Positions 46,610 through 56,863 of a stretch of DNA of 64,000 nucleotides are shown here, piece by piece (position 1 is the stretch's first letter; each line of letters begins with the position of its first letter). The position numbers and the translations under genes were made by a program. Source of the DNA: Panicum virgatum. Lineage: Eukaryota > Streptophyta > Magnoliopsida > Poales > Poaceae. The DNA lies in assembly GCF_016808335.1 (NCBI RefSeq), contig NC_053143.1, positions 52,855,441 through 52,919,440 of the forward strand, given 5' to 3'. The notes beneath the pieces were generated by a model. That model was not told the DNA's origin. It made no database searches and saw only the letters and a list, made by a program, of their open reading frames with translations.

Positions 46610-48301
46610 ATGGCGGCGATCTCACTCACCTCGCTGCTCATCTCCCTCCCCCAACAATGGCAACTTATCTGTGCCGTCTCCGTCCTGCTGTTAACGTGGA
46701 GTTGGTGGTCGTCCAGGGAAGGCCGGCTCATCAAGCTACCACCGGGCCCCTCCACGCTGCCCCTCCTGGGCAACCTGCACCAGCTCGGCCCGCTGCCGCA
46801 CCGGGCCCTGCGCGACCTGGCCCGCGTCCACGGGCCGGTGATGCGGCTGCGGCTCGGCCGGTCGCCGGCCGTGGTGCTCTCCTCGGCGGCGACGGTGTGG
46901 GAGGCGCTCCGGGGTCACGACCTCGACTGCTGCACGCGGCCCGTCTCGGCGGGCACGCGGCGGCTCACCTACGACCTCAAGAACGTGGCCTTCGCGCCCT
47001 ACGGCGCCTACTGGCGCGAGGCGCGCAAGCTCCTCACCCTGGAGCTCCTCAGCGCGCGCCGCGTCCGGGCGGCGTGGCGGGCGCGCCGCGACCAGGTGGA
47101 GCGGCTGGCGAGCACCCTACGCCGCGCGGAGGGGAGGCCGGTGGCGCTGGACGAGCACGTCCTGCGCCTCTCCGACGGGATCATCGGCACGGTGGCGTTC
47201 GGCAGCATCTACGGCGGCGACAGGTTCGCCCAGCAGAACAGGAGCTTCCAGGACGCGATCGACGACGTCATGGAGATGCTCGCCGGAGCGGGCTCCTCCG
47301 CCGAGGACCTGCAGCTCCCCAGAGTGATGGGCCGCCTCATCGACCGCCTTACGGGCTTCGCCGCCCGCCGCGAGCGGATCTTCAGGCAGCTCGACGCCTT
47401 CTTCGAGACGGTCATCGAGCAGCACCTGCTGGACCACCACCCTAATAAGCGCGCGGAGAACGGCGGCGACCTCGTCGACGTCCTCATCGACCTCTGGAAG
47501 AATCCCCGTGGCGCCTTCACCTTCACCAAGGACCACGTCAAGGCCATAATCTTTGTACGTTCGTCAACAAAAATACTCTTATATTAATTATTTTATTTAT
47601 TACCACAGTCCATTCTGCATTCATTTACCCCATGGGCCGGCATGCCTGCCATTGATCTTGATGTACATGTGCAGTCGACGTTCGTCGCTGGCATCGACAC
47701 GAACGCGGCGACGATACTGTGGGCGATGTCGGAGCTCGTCCGGAACCCGCGCGTGCTCAACAAGGTGCAGGCCGAGGTCAGGGCTGCGGTGGGCGGCGGC
47801 AGGCAGGTGCAGCCGGACGACATGGCGAAGCTCAGCTACCTCCGGATGGTGGTCAAGGAGACCCTGCGGCTTCACCCGCCGGCGCCGCTGCTGCTGCCGA
47901 GGGAGACCATGCGGGGCATCCAGGTCGGCGGCTACGACGTGCCGGCCAAGACCAGGATCTACGTGAACGCGTGGGCGATCGGCAGGGATCCGGCGAACTG
48001 GCCCGACGGCCCGGAGGAGTTCAACCCAGAGAGGTTCGAGGCGAGCGAGGTGGACCTCAAGGGGGAGCACCCCATCCTGATGCCGTTCGGCACGGGGCGG
48101 CGGATATGCCCGGGCATGGCCATGGCCATGGCCACCGTCGAGTTCACGCTCGCCACCTTGCTCTTCGGCTTCCAGTGGGCGCTCCCGGAGGGGATGGTGG
48201 TGGACGACGTGAGCATGGAGGAACAAGGAAGCCTCATCTGCCACCGGAACACGCCGCTCGTGCTCGTGCCAACCGTGTACCGCAACGGCCTTGATGAATA
48301 G
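46610..48301 (+). CDS. Cytochrome P450, CYP71 clan (523 aa, two exons)
   Basis: Exons 46610-47554 and 47675-48301 join in phase 0 across a 120-bp GT-AG intron to give 523 residues, the normal size. Residues 14-33 form an N-terminal ER anchor. The proline hinge is LPPGPSTLPLLGNLHQL (43-59). The C-helix is WREAR (135-139), the I-helix AGIDTN (320-325), the K-helix ETLR (377-380), PERF is at 433-436, and the heme-binding PFGTGRRICPG has the thiolate ligand Cys460. All core motifs are intact. The second Thr of the usual AGxDTT is Asn. The enzyme would be an NADPH-cytochrome-P450-reductase-dependent monooxygenase on the ER in specialised metabolism. The middle of the protein resembles grass CYP71s annotated as CYP71E-like oxime monooxygenases, but the substrate cannot be told. 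It sits between DEFL-3 and DEFL-4. Confidence 0.92.
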
Positions 48302-48406
48302 ATTAAGCGATCGACGAGTTATAGTGACGATCGATCATCAGTATGAATAGATCAATGCGCGCGGTTATCTATAGATTCCATTTTTATTTACATAATATTG
48401 TATTAG

Positions 48407-48596
48407 CAGGTTTGTCCTAAGTCAAAGTTAGCCAACTTTGATTAAATCTATAAAAAAAAGTATAGTAGCAGCTATACAACCGTCAATATATATATTTCAT
48501 AGTGGATTCAATAAAATATATTTGATCTTGCAATATTATTATTTTTCTCAATAAATTCGATCAAGGCTGGCCAAATTTGACTTACGACAAAACCTA
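48407..48596. mobile_element. Small MITE with long inverted ends, about 190 bp
   Basis: Left AGGTTTGTCCTAAGTCAAAG and, on the other strand from the right, AGGTTTTGTCGTAAGTCAAA; inverted similarity continues for about 35 bp. Probably Stowaway-related; about 100 bp past the P450 stop, so it may lie in the 3' UTR or just beyond. Confidence 0.65.
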
Positions 48597-48905
48597 CGAC
48601 ATTTCCCTGTGGGCTTTTATAAAACCGACAAAAAAAAATCTAATTTTTTTTGTGAGTTCACGAATTTCCCTACGCATTTTTACAAAATCGATAAAGAAAA
48701 TCTAAATTTCCCGTGTGTTCATGAATTTCACTGTGAGTGTTTACCCAACCAGCAAAAAAATCTTCATTTGCATGTGTGTTCATAATTTTTCCCGAGAATT
48801 TTTACACAACCGACAAGCAAGAGTGAAATTCCCTTTATGTTCGGTTATTAGCTAGTGTTTCAGTAATCGACAAGGAATAATGAATTTCCCTATGGATTTC
48901 CAGAT
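48597..48905. repeat. Degenerate minisatellite, about 58-67-bp unit
   Basis: Five or so poor repeats of a unit with TTTTACA(A/C)AA(C/T)CGA(C/T)AA and AATTTCCC(T/G)(A/G)TG. No gene. Confidence 0.55.
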
Positions 48906-48916
48906 AAACACTCAGG

Positions 48917-49115
48917 GAAATAGATATGGATATGGATATAGATATGAAAATAGATAAGGATATGCATATAGATATGAAAATAGATATGGATATATGTCTA
49001 TATATATGCGATAAATTGCGGTTTCCAAATATAGATATGGATATAGATATATATAGATATAGGTATAGATATAGATATAAATATAGCTATAAGTATAGAT
49101 ATAGATATAGACATG
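48917..49115. repeat. GATATA-type microsatellite upstream of DEFL-4
   Basis: Imperfect ATAGATATGG/ATAGATATA repeats, matching in position and motif the tract upstream of DEFL-2 (10795-10895). Confidence 0.85.
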
Positions 49116-49179
49116 TGATAAATAGGTACCTCTCTCCCAACAAAGTGAGGGTAGAAGCACTCTCTTCATCAAGACCAGC

Positions 49180-49551
49180 ATGGGAAGGGTCGCGTACCTG
49201 ATGTCTACTTCACTCCTGATTCTTTTGATGATCTCTTCTAACTCTCCATCCTGCCAAGCGTGTATGCACCACCCCTCCTACTTTTAGCTGCACTGCATGA
49301 TTTTGAGATGGATCATCGATCGTCTTGCTCTGCTAATGATATTGCTGTTTGCATGCTGTGTAGGCATCGGGCCGTGGTGTAAACCGCCGGGACCTTGCTT
49401 CCCGCCTACGGACAAGGACTACTGCACGAAAGCCATCTGCCCTTCTGTTTGTGCCATCAACGGGCATGAGACCAGCCGTGCCTACTGCAAGAGGAGCCGC
49501 GGTGGCCACTTTAAATGGCTGTGCTGCTGCCCAGCACCGCGTTTATTATAG
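49180..49551 (+). CDS. DEFL-4: intact defensin-like cysteine-rich secreted peptide (89 aa)
   Basis: Exons 49180-49261 and 49364-49551, intron 49262-49363 (GT-AG, phase 1). Signal peptide MGRVAYLMSTSLLILLMISS...SCQA (27 residues). Mature cysteines are spaced C-x4-C-x5-C-x8-C-x4-C-x3-C-x11-C-x11-CCC. It shares with DEFL-2 the leader, intron position and core CFPPTDKDYCTKAICPSVCA, but differs at many surface-type positions (CIGPWCKPPGP against CIGRWCNPPAP; NGHETSRAYCKRSRGG against YGHETNSAYCKKGHGR) and has a three-residue different end (PAPRLL). Likely a secreted defence or signalling peptide (inference). Confidence 0.86.
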
Positions 49552-50199
49552 TTAGTCGATGAACTGAACTGAACTGGTGTAATGAGACTATCTAATGCAT
49601 CGGCCATCATGCAGTCAAGCCTGATGGAAATCGATCAAATAATCTGAATCTGCTCATCGATCTGTTATTAGCAAGTGTCTGTCTGTGTTTGTCCGGTGTT
49701 TTGCTTCGTGCTACTATAGTTTAATTTTGAATAATTCATAAAATCCAGGAGGAGTACCGGAATTGTCTGAATATTGCAATGCTGTTTTTTTTTTTTGACA
49801 AATCAAGGCCTGTAGGGCTGAGAGTAAGCCCACTTGATCATTTCATTTCGTCAAAGCAAGATTACAAGACCAAGCAGCTGGCTACTACTGAACCGGCAGA
49901 CAGTGATCAGGCTAGAGTGGTTGCCACCCAAACAGATGGGAACGAGAGGAGGACCGACAGAGAAAAGATGAAAATGTTCAAACCCAACTTCAAAATTTGA
50001 AATTTCAAACCTGCCCCAAGCAAACTACGACAACTAACTGCCGATTGATTTCATTGGTTTCTTCAAGTACCTGGTGGAGGAGTATTTTGATTACTCCTTG
50101 GTGACAGACTGACAGTGCAAGTATGAGGACCAATGGTGGTCACCCTTGGATGATGAGTGATTGACAACATTGTGTGGATTTGATATATCTCTTGGCTCG
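49552..50199. other. DEFL-4 3' flank
   Basis: 49552-49710 is the region shared with DEFL-1 and DEFL-2 flanks (ACTGGTGTAATGA, CTGCTCATCGATCTGTTA, TTTGTCCGGTGTTTTGC). After about 49780 the sequence is unrelated; the short frame at 49779-50000 shows no domain. Confidence 0.5.
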
Positions 50200-52080
50200 T
50201 GATGTGCAGGTGTAGGATGCGGCATGGTAGTCGACGGCGCGTGGTGATGGTCAGGCGAAAGATTCATGCTGAAGGACCGTGGTGAAGGATGGACGCGAGT
50301 AAGTTCGGAGAAGCGAAAGGTTCATGCCGAGAGACCAAGACGGTGAAGGGTGAATGCGAGTAGGCCTAGACCGAGGGACCCGAGGAGGTCGTGCGGAGAC
50401 ATGGGCAGTTCACACGGTGCACGGAAGAGCAAGAGTACATGGTGATGAAGACGGCGTCGGCCAAGTCGGCGAGAACGATGGCGAGTCAAGTAGGCAGCCC
50501 GTGCGGCGGGCGCGCGCGAATGACTCGAAGGCGTCAAGGCTCGGCGGGAGGTCGGACACACGTCGACATCGTTGGTTTGACCGGTTTGGCCTCAAAACAG
50601 GGGAGTCAGTCACATCGTGCGGCGGCGTGTGAGAGGGTTTGACCGGTTTGGCCTCAAAACCGGGGGAGACGGGTTTGACCGGTTTGGGCCTCAAAACCGG
50701 GGGCGGACTTGGCACGGTCAAGGTCCGAGCGGAGGGCACGTGACGCCATCCCGAAGCTTGCGTCGAGGCAAAGCGAAGCCGTGAAGGTGGCGTGTCCGTC
50801 TGTGGCTCGCACAAAAAGATAGACGAATTTGCCCCTACGTGGGCGGTTATTGTAATAAATAGTGCATGGGTATTTTAGTCTTTCGGTAGAACTATACATA
50901 AAAAGGCATGGCCAGAGGAAGGATTAGCTCTTGAACTCTAGTTTATTTGCTCCTCTAATTTTTGTGACTTTCGGATTAGAGTTTGTTAAAGATTTTATTA
51001 GAAAAGGAGACCCAAACCTTCTTGTGCCCTCCGGGGTTAAAGATCCGAATGATTTATGAATTCTTGGCGTTTTTCTTTTTCTGCGATTTTCGTGGCTTTT
51101 TTTCGAGCGATTTTCGATTCGGGAGCTATATGCCACCGTTTCACGAAATCCTTCTTGGATCTATTAGACCTCGTAATGGCGCATCTACGGTTCAAATTTG
51201 GTTCGGATCCACGAAGGTTTGAGGGAGTAATTTGCGTTTGAAATCTCGGTTTGTTCTTGCATCGCTTTCCCCTTGTTGTTTCTGTCCGTGCGTGCGCAGG
51301 AATTTTTGGGTGAAGCAGAGAGGAGGTCGCGGCGGCACATGCGGCAAGGCAGCGCGAGGCGGCCTGCAGCGTCGTCCAGCGCCGGCAGCGCTCGCGGGGC
51401 AGCAAGGCCACCGCACGGCTCGGCGTGGCACTCGGCGGCGGCGGCGGCGCTCGCGAGGTGCCTGCGGGCTGCGGCTCTGCTCGCTGCCAGCACAGGGCGA
51501 CGCACTGCAGTGGGCTGCAGCGGCCCACAGGCGGCCCAGTCCAACGCTCGCGAGGCCCAGGTGGGGAGCGGGGCGCGCGGCCCAGCGGAGCGGCAGCAGC
51601 AGGCAGGCCGCCAGGCGCTGGTGCAGAACCAGAGCAGGCCGTGTGCATGCAGCTGCACGGGAGTGGCCAGCACGCACAGCCCAAGGCTGCTAGCAGGCCG
51701 ACTGCAGCCAGCAGATCAGCACCCAGACGTGCACAACCAGGAGCAGGCCGAGTGCACAGAGGTCCGGTTCATTTTCTGCATGCACGTCTTTGCTCATTGA
51801 TTGCACGTTAGATAAATAAATTAACTAATAATCTAATATTTGTGGTTGCTAATCTTTGTTAGCTTTTACATGCTTAATTGACTTATGCTAATTAGCTCTA
51901 ATGATTAATCCCTTGAAGGCTTTGTTAGCTAGTCTTAATTAATTTCTCTTCTCACTAGTACTAGTTAATTTTTGCTGGATTAAGAGGGCTCTTTTATAGT
52001 ATCTAGTCTAATCTTTTTTGTGAGTCTCTTAATTGGCTTTTTGTGTTCCGCTTTGCGCCGAGTTTTTCCTAACCGTTTCT
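50200..52080 (+). repeat. LTR/leader-like retroelement region
   Basis: 50575-50705 contains three copies of a GTTTGACCGGTTTGGCCTCA/AAACCGGGGG phrase. 50891-50902 is a TATA-like CTATACATAAAA. Near 51219 a donor-like ACGAAG|GTTTGAGG and near 51299 an acceptor-like GCGCAG|GAATTT frame an intron before a GC-rich A/R/Q-rich stretch (51300-51800) open in several frames. It resembles LTR-plus-leader sequence of large grass retroelements, possibly a non-autonomous one. Termini and domains were not identified. Confidence 0.35.
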
Positions 52081-52548
52081 AGGGTGAACTGGCCACATGT
52101 TGGCTTGTGTCACCCTGTCGATTAGAAGAGAGGTGCGTCGGTTTGAATTCAAGACATAGACCTTGTTCTCTAGGAGAATTTTTTAAGTCTCCCATTTCAC
52201 CCCTCCCCTCTGGTCGCCTGTCCGGTCCTTCAAAGTAGCCAACAAATCCGAATGTTTTGTGCAGTGTGACACTAATCCTGAAAAGACGACCGAGCACTTG
52301 CAAATAATTCAAATGTTGGGAAAATCTCCCTGCAAAGGATAGATTTTGCCCACCTTCTGGTGCAGAAACTAAAGTTCAGTTTCTACCGAGGATTATCTTC
52401 AGCGGCACTCCCATCAAAACTAACACAAGTAAGCAAGCACCGTAGGCCCACATCGCCGTTGGTTTCAGCCCATCTTGGGCTTTGGACGCCATTGGACCCA
52501 ACTGACACATGTAAGGCCCATGCAACGTTCTACCCAGGAAGGAGTCCA
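52081..52548. other. Intergenic DNA left of the MULE
   Basis: No gene recognised. The right end is the 9-bp target duplication of the MULE. Confidence 0.35.
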
Positions 52549-52557
52549 GGCGTTGTG

Positions 52558-53428
52558 GCGTTTTTTTTTTTTTTTCAAAATCATTTTTTATAGAAATATA
52601 TTTTCGGTTTCACAATTTACAGGTTTATACCTCTACCGGGCGGTAGGGGCTTACCGCCCGGCAGGGGGCGGCAGCTCCCTCCCAATATAAAAGCCGAGGC
52701 CCCCCTGCATTTGCAGCAAACAACATCCATAGAGGGAAAAAGGAGAGACGTGGGGTGAGGGAGGGAGTTGCAACAGCGAAACCCTGCCGGATTTTAGATC
52801 CGAACCGCAGGTAACCAATATTTCTCAACTTTGTCATTCTAAATTTTTTGTATTTTTAATTCTATAATTAGTGTTTTTTTATAATTGTAACCGCTTAGGG
52901 TTCGGATTAGTAGTTATAATTGAAGCCGTAACATGGTTTTAGAAACTGGTTTAATTAAAATTAAGTCTTTGGATGGCCAGATATGTCGAGCAAGGTGGCA
53001 TTTCAAGTTCATTACGGTGATTTCTATAGAATTAATCGTGATTCCAATGGAGTAAATCTATCAGCATTGGAACGAAGACAGTGCAGTCTAGATAAACCTC
53101 TAGAGAGGAGTTTTGGTTCCATACACAAATGGCTTCACGGGAAGTTCAATGTAAATCCAAAGACTCATTTGCTTACGGTTCATACCGTGACTTCCTGGGA
53201 AACAAATGGAGATTTCTGGGAGCCTGCCGCCCCCCCTGCCGGGCGGTAGGGGCCTCCATGCGATAAAACACAAATTTTAATTGCATATAGGCCCCTACCG
53301 CCCGGTAGGGGGCGGCAGGGGCCGGCCGCCCCGCAGACGGGCGATAGGGGTATAAATCTGTAAATTGTGAAACATAAAATATATTTCTGTAAAAAACGAT
53401 TTTAAAAAATATAAAAATAAAAAAAGGC
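52558..53428 (+). mobile_element. Non-autonomous Mutator-like element, 871 bp
   Basis: Perfect 9-bp duplication GGCGTTGTG (52549-52557 and 53429-53437), the Mutator hallmark. Terminal inverted repeats of more than 100 bp share a T-run, ATAGAAATATATTTT-like and CACAATTTACAG(G/A)TTTAT words and CCGCCCGG(C/T)AGGGGGCGGC palindromic blocks. A TATA-like CAATATAAAAGCC (about 52682) and a leader with a GT site (GCAGGTAACC, about 52807) precede the ORF at 52983. The right inverted repeat starts inside the end of that ORF, so the element is an internal-deletion derivative. Confidence 0.92.
52983..53249 (+). pseudogene. Truncated MULE-encoded protein N-terminus (88 codons)
   Basis: MSSKVAFQVHYGDFYRINRD through HLLTVHTVTSWETNGDFWE. 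The opening VxFQVHYGG-like phrase and its place directly behind a MULE promoter match the N-terminal region of MuDR/mudrA-type transposase genes I know from grasses. The frame then runs into the right inverted repeat and stops (PAAPPAGR). The catalytic DDE and zinc domains are missing. Confidence 0.55.
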
Positions 53429-53550
53429 GGCGTTGTGACCAGTATGGCAGAGGTTACAAACATGAAGTTATCTATGTGAAGCATAAATTTGATATTTCTT
53501 TTTTTATGGCAACAACTTCTCATGGTGAAATTACAAAAGAAAAGCCTGGT

Positions 53551-54170
53551 TTACCCCCTGCAATTATCGCAAAAATCCGATTTTCAACCTTCAACTATGA
53601 AACCGGACAATATAGGTCATCCAACCATCAAAACCGGGCAAATTTGGCCCCTGGGGTGGTTTTGAAGGTGATTTTTTTATTTTGTGAGAATTAAAAATAT
53701 TTAACTTTAAACTAAAAATTCTATAAGTAATTCATTTTAAGTCAAAAAAATTATGAAATGGGTATCAAAAGTTTTCTAAAAATGTAACCTATCTCTTGTC
53801 ACATGACTTGTGAGCTATTCAGATTTAATTTTTTTATGTTCATAATATTTAGTTGCTTGCAGTTATGCCTATTATTTTTAATAACTAAGATTCAAATGGA
53901 GCAATAATAGATAGGTTACATTTTTAGAAAACTTTTGGTATTGGTTTCATATTTTTCTGATTTAAAGTGAATTAGTTTTATTTTTTTAGATCTAGTTAGA
54001 TTTATTTATTTTTTTAAAAAAAATGCAAAACCACATTCGAAACAACCCCAAGGGTTAAATTTGCCCGATTTTGACAATTGGATGGCCTATGTTGTCCGAT
54101 TTTATAGTTGAAGGTTGAAAACCAGACTTTTGCGATACTTCGAGGGTGAAAATTGGATTTTTCCCAAATT
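53551..54170. mobile_element. Foldback element, about 620 bp
   Basis: Left arm (from about 53551) and right arm (to about 54170) are inverted copies: TCAACCTTCAACTATGAAACC on the left (about 53585) against the same phrase on the other strand at about 54120, and AAAACTTTTGGTAT / TATCAAAAGTTTTC further in. The arms cover almost the whole element, with a spacer near 53840-53890. The target duplication is not clear. Mutator-type foldback is likely. Confidence 0.75.
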
Positions 54171-55228
54171 ATAAATACTCCCATATATAGCGCTTGTAAA
54201 AAGTTGTCACATTCCTCTTGCTAGAAAACATTTTGCAATGCAAAAACTATTTTAGAAGCCTGCACCTCTGCGGTGCCTTGAGCATCTGGCTGTCCAGGAG
54301 TATACATTTTTAACAGGTACCTTGTTTGCCTCATTAGGAAATCTTCTGGCTCAAAAAGTCTAGTAATATAGACCATTCCAGTCCGGCAATTCCCCTGTCT
54401 CTCCGTCCATCTCTCCTCTCGGCTCTCCCTTCCTCGGGCCAGTCTCAGTGGGAGTATCATCGACACAGTTATTTAGACTGAAATCTTAAGAACTGTGCCA
54501 GTGGAGTGTCATGGTGATGACACTTCTCTCACATTTCATGACACTCCTCTCTTCTTTCTCTCATACTATTGGTACATGTTAGCAAATTTAATGCCCATGA
54601 CACTTTTATGACACTCGCACTCACATTTCTATTTGTAACCAAATTTTATACATAATCTTTTGGTTTCCTTTTTAAGCTGAAGTTTTGGAGCTCTGTTACA
54701 ATTATTGTAAAATATCAGAGGGTACTTTCCGGTACTTTTTCCTTATTCTTTTTCTAGTCGTTGATATGTGGAAAAGTAAATTAAGTTAGTATTCAGTCCC
54801 ACTCTTTTTAGTACTTGGTCCCATATTTTTATACCGCTACATATTTTAGTCTAGGTAGTTTCTACCTTAACCATAGTACGATTCTATCAGATGGACGGTC
54901 CTCATTTTTTTCAATCATTGCAAAAATTTTCAAAGTTTTGTTGAATTTTTTAGTCCCAATTTTCGTTCAGTAAACTTTTTTTACATAGATTTTGTTTTTA
55001 ACTTTTTTTCTTCCGCAATGTTTTTGTGTTTTGATTTTTTTTTGTTATGGATCATTTCTCTAAATTTTTGGTGGAATCTTTTCACAAACTTTTCATTATA
55101 AATTTTATTTATACATATTATTTATATTTTTCGATAAGTTTTGGATATAACTATGTGCTAGACTACCGGGCAGTGGCCAGTGGAGCAATCTGCATTTTGT
55201 GCCTTATGGCAGTAGTGCTGCTGACAAC
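54171..55228. other. AT-rich DNA with MITE-like end, no gene
   Basis: 54436-54452 (GCCAGTCTCAGTGGGAG) with ATGACACT words to its right resembles the left end of a common grass MITE; a right end was not found. The minus frame 54466-54221 has no recognisable domain. Confidence 0.35.
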
Positions 55229-55812
55229 TCATCCATCCTGGCTAATATCGATGATGGTGTGAGTGTGATCATCAGTAGCAGTCGTTGGTAACTCTGCATC
55301 CGTGGAATCTCCGGTCGACGGTGGCACGCCTGCATCGTTCGCCGGAGTCCTGCATTGGCTGACAAGCGACGGAGGAGGAGGGTGGCTCGCCTGCACCTGC
55401 ACGGCGAGGAGGAAGGCGTTGACGGAGAGGATGAGGCCGCAGTAGGAGTCGATGCTACGTCGCAGGTCACGGAACCGTGTGGCCATGCTCCTTCCCCTCC
55501 GGACACGCGCGAACAGCGTGCTCCCGTTGTAGGACTCGACGAGGCCGTGCGCATCCCTGAGCGCATTGGTGACCAGATGCCCCAGCTCCAAGTTGCGCTG
55601 CTGCTGCATGATCCAGCAGCCGGATGGCGAGTGCAGGAGCACGCGGAGCATCCGCACGCGCTCCTCCAGCTTCCTGCATTCCTTGCTCATCTCATGAAAC
55701 CGAAGGAAGCTCGCGGCGATGGTGATGAGCGTGATGACGTCCAGTCCGCCGAATAGCTGCAAGTCTGCAACAGGTTGGCCGCCTTTCCGACAATGTCCCA
55801 AAATGCTGCCAT
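55229..55812 (-). pseudogene. MCA/MLKL N-terminal-domain-like protein gene, probably frameshifted
   Basis: From the minus ATG at 55812 the frame reads MAAFWDIVGKAANLLQ, then a TTGCAGAC/TTGCAGCT 8-bp tandem duplication (about 55760-55775) shifts it. The downstream frame reads LFGGLDVITLITIAASFLRF, then MSKECRKLEERVRMLRVLL, LGHLVTNALRDAHGLVES, GSTLFARVRRGRSMATRFRD and IDSYCGLILSVNAFLLAVQ to a stop at 55229. The pattern (short amphipathic start, G-L-D hydrophobic segment, then a four-helix-like region with L-x-x-A-L-x-D-A) resembles the N-terminal domain of MCA1/CNR13-type and plant MLKL-related proteins. With one copy of the duplication removed the protein would be about 190 residues. Alternatively, translation could start further upstream in the second frame. 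Confidence 0.55.
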
Positions 55813-55996
55813 TATGTGTGTAATAATGGCTTTTATTTCCTAAAAAAACCCACATCTGAAAGAGAGCGCAAAGCAAGCACTTATTATTATTATTTATTAT
55901 TATTTATAGGCACTAGCTTTTCAAATTTGCTAATATTTATGTCTCCAAGGTTACTAGTGTCACAATTGGAAAGATAACCATTCGTCCTACCGTTAG

Positions 55997-56803
55997 CAAG
56001 GATGGCAGCGGATCGGGTTCAGGGCGGATACCCGTGGATTTTGGGTTTACGGGTTTTGGGTTTGGGTTTTAATTTTGACCCGCGGATTTGCGGTTTCGGG
56101 TACCCGGAATATTTCGGGTTTGGGGTGGATTCGCAATTGGATCCGCAGAGCTCCGTCAGAGGCCCGAAACAAATAAGCCCAACCGAAGCCCATTAACAAC
56201 CCTAGGTATATAACACATCCCTCCTCTCCCTCAATCCCTCATACACCCACCCTCACGCCCATCCCTCCCGGCGCCACCGCATGAAGGCCCCAGGCCCCAG
56301 CGGCCACCTGCCCGCCCCGGCAGGCCGGTCCGCCCCGCACCCCCACCCCGCCCCCGCATCTAGGTCTCCAAGCCCTAGCGAGCACACCGCATGGAGGCCG
56401 CCCGCGGCCGGCGCCCCACGCGCTGTCCGCCGGCCACCGCGCGGAAGCCGCCCGCCGCTGGCGCCCCACGCGCTGTCCTCCGGCCGCCCGCGCCGGTGAG
56501 CCCCGCCGACCGCAGGCCGCACGGAGGTCGTGCCCCGCATGCCGCCCCAAGCACACGGAGCCACGGAGGTCGTGCCGCCGCCGCCCACACCCAGCACAGC
56601 GCCGCCAGACAGTTGTTGATAGTTTGTAAAAACAATCGGGTTTCGGATTAACCATTGGGTTTCGGGTATCCGCGGATTTCGGTTTTGGGCATGAATTCTC
56701 AACCGAATCTAAGTTCGGGTCGGGTTCGGGTTTTTAGTTCGAGTTTCGGTTTTGGGTGCCCAGACACTCCACCCGAACCGAACCCGACCCGTTACCATGC
56801 TTA
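55997..56803. mobile_element. Non-autonomous hAT element, 807 bp
   Basis: Ends CAAGGATGGCAGCGGATCGG and, from the right on the other strand, TAAGCATGGTAACGGGTCGG, with long subterminal CGGGTTCGGG-type arrays. Flanks are ACCGTTAG (55989-55996) and ACTGTTAG (56804-56811), an 8-bp duplication with one mismatch. The interior is GC-rich with a TATA-like GGTATATAACA at about 56203 and multi-frame open ORFs (for example 56281-56499) without domains. Confidence 0.8.
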
Positions 56804-56863
56804 ACTGTTAGTACCGGTTCTCTTTTAGTCCGGTATTAAAGCTGCCACAAAGTTATTTAAATA

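Noticed and set aside
46657..47445. 262-codon plus-strand frame rich in A, P, G and R across P450 exon 1
   Set aside because: It is a GC-rich shadow of the P450 reading frame; the P450 motifs are unambiguous in the other frame. The 191-codon frame at 47719 and the minus frames there are rejected for the same reason.
4973..49551. A biosynthetic gene cluster centred on the P450
   Set aside because: Only one biosynthetic enzyme is present; no terpene synthase, transferase or second P450 is visible in 64 kb, so a metabolic cluster is not supported by this window.
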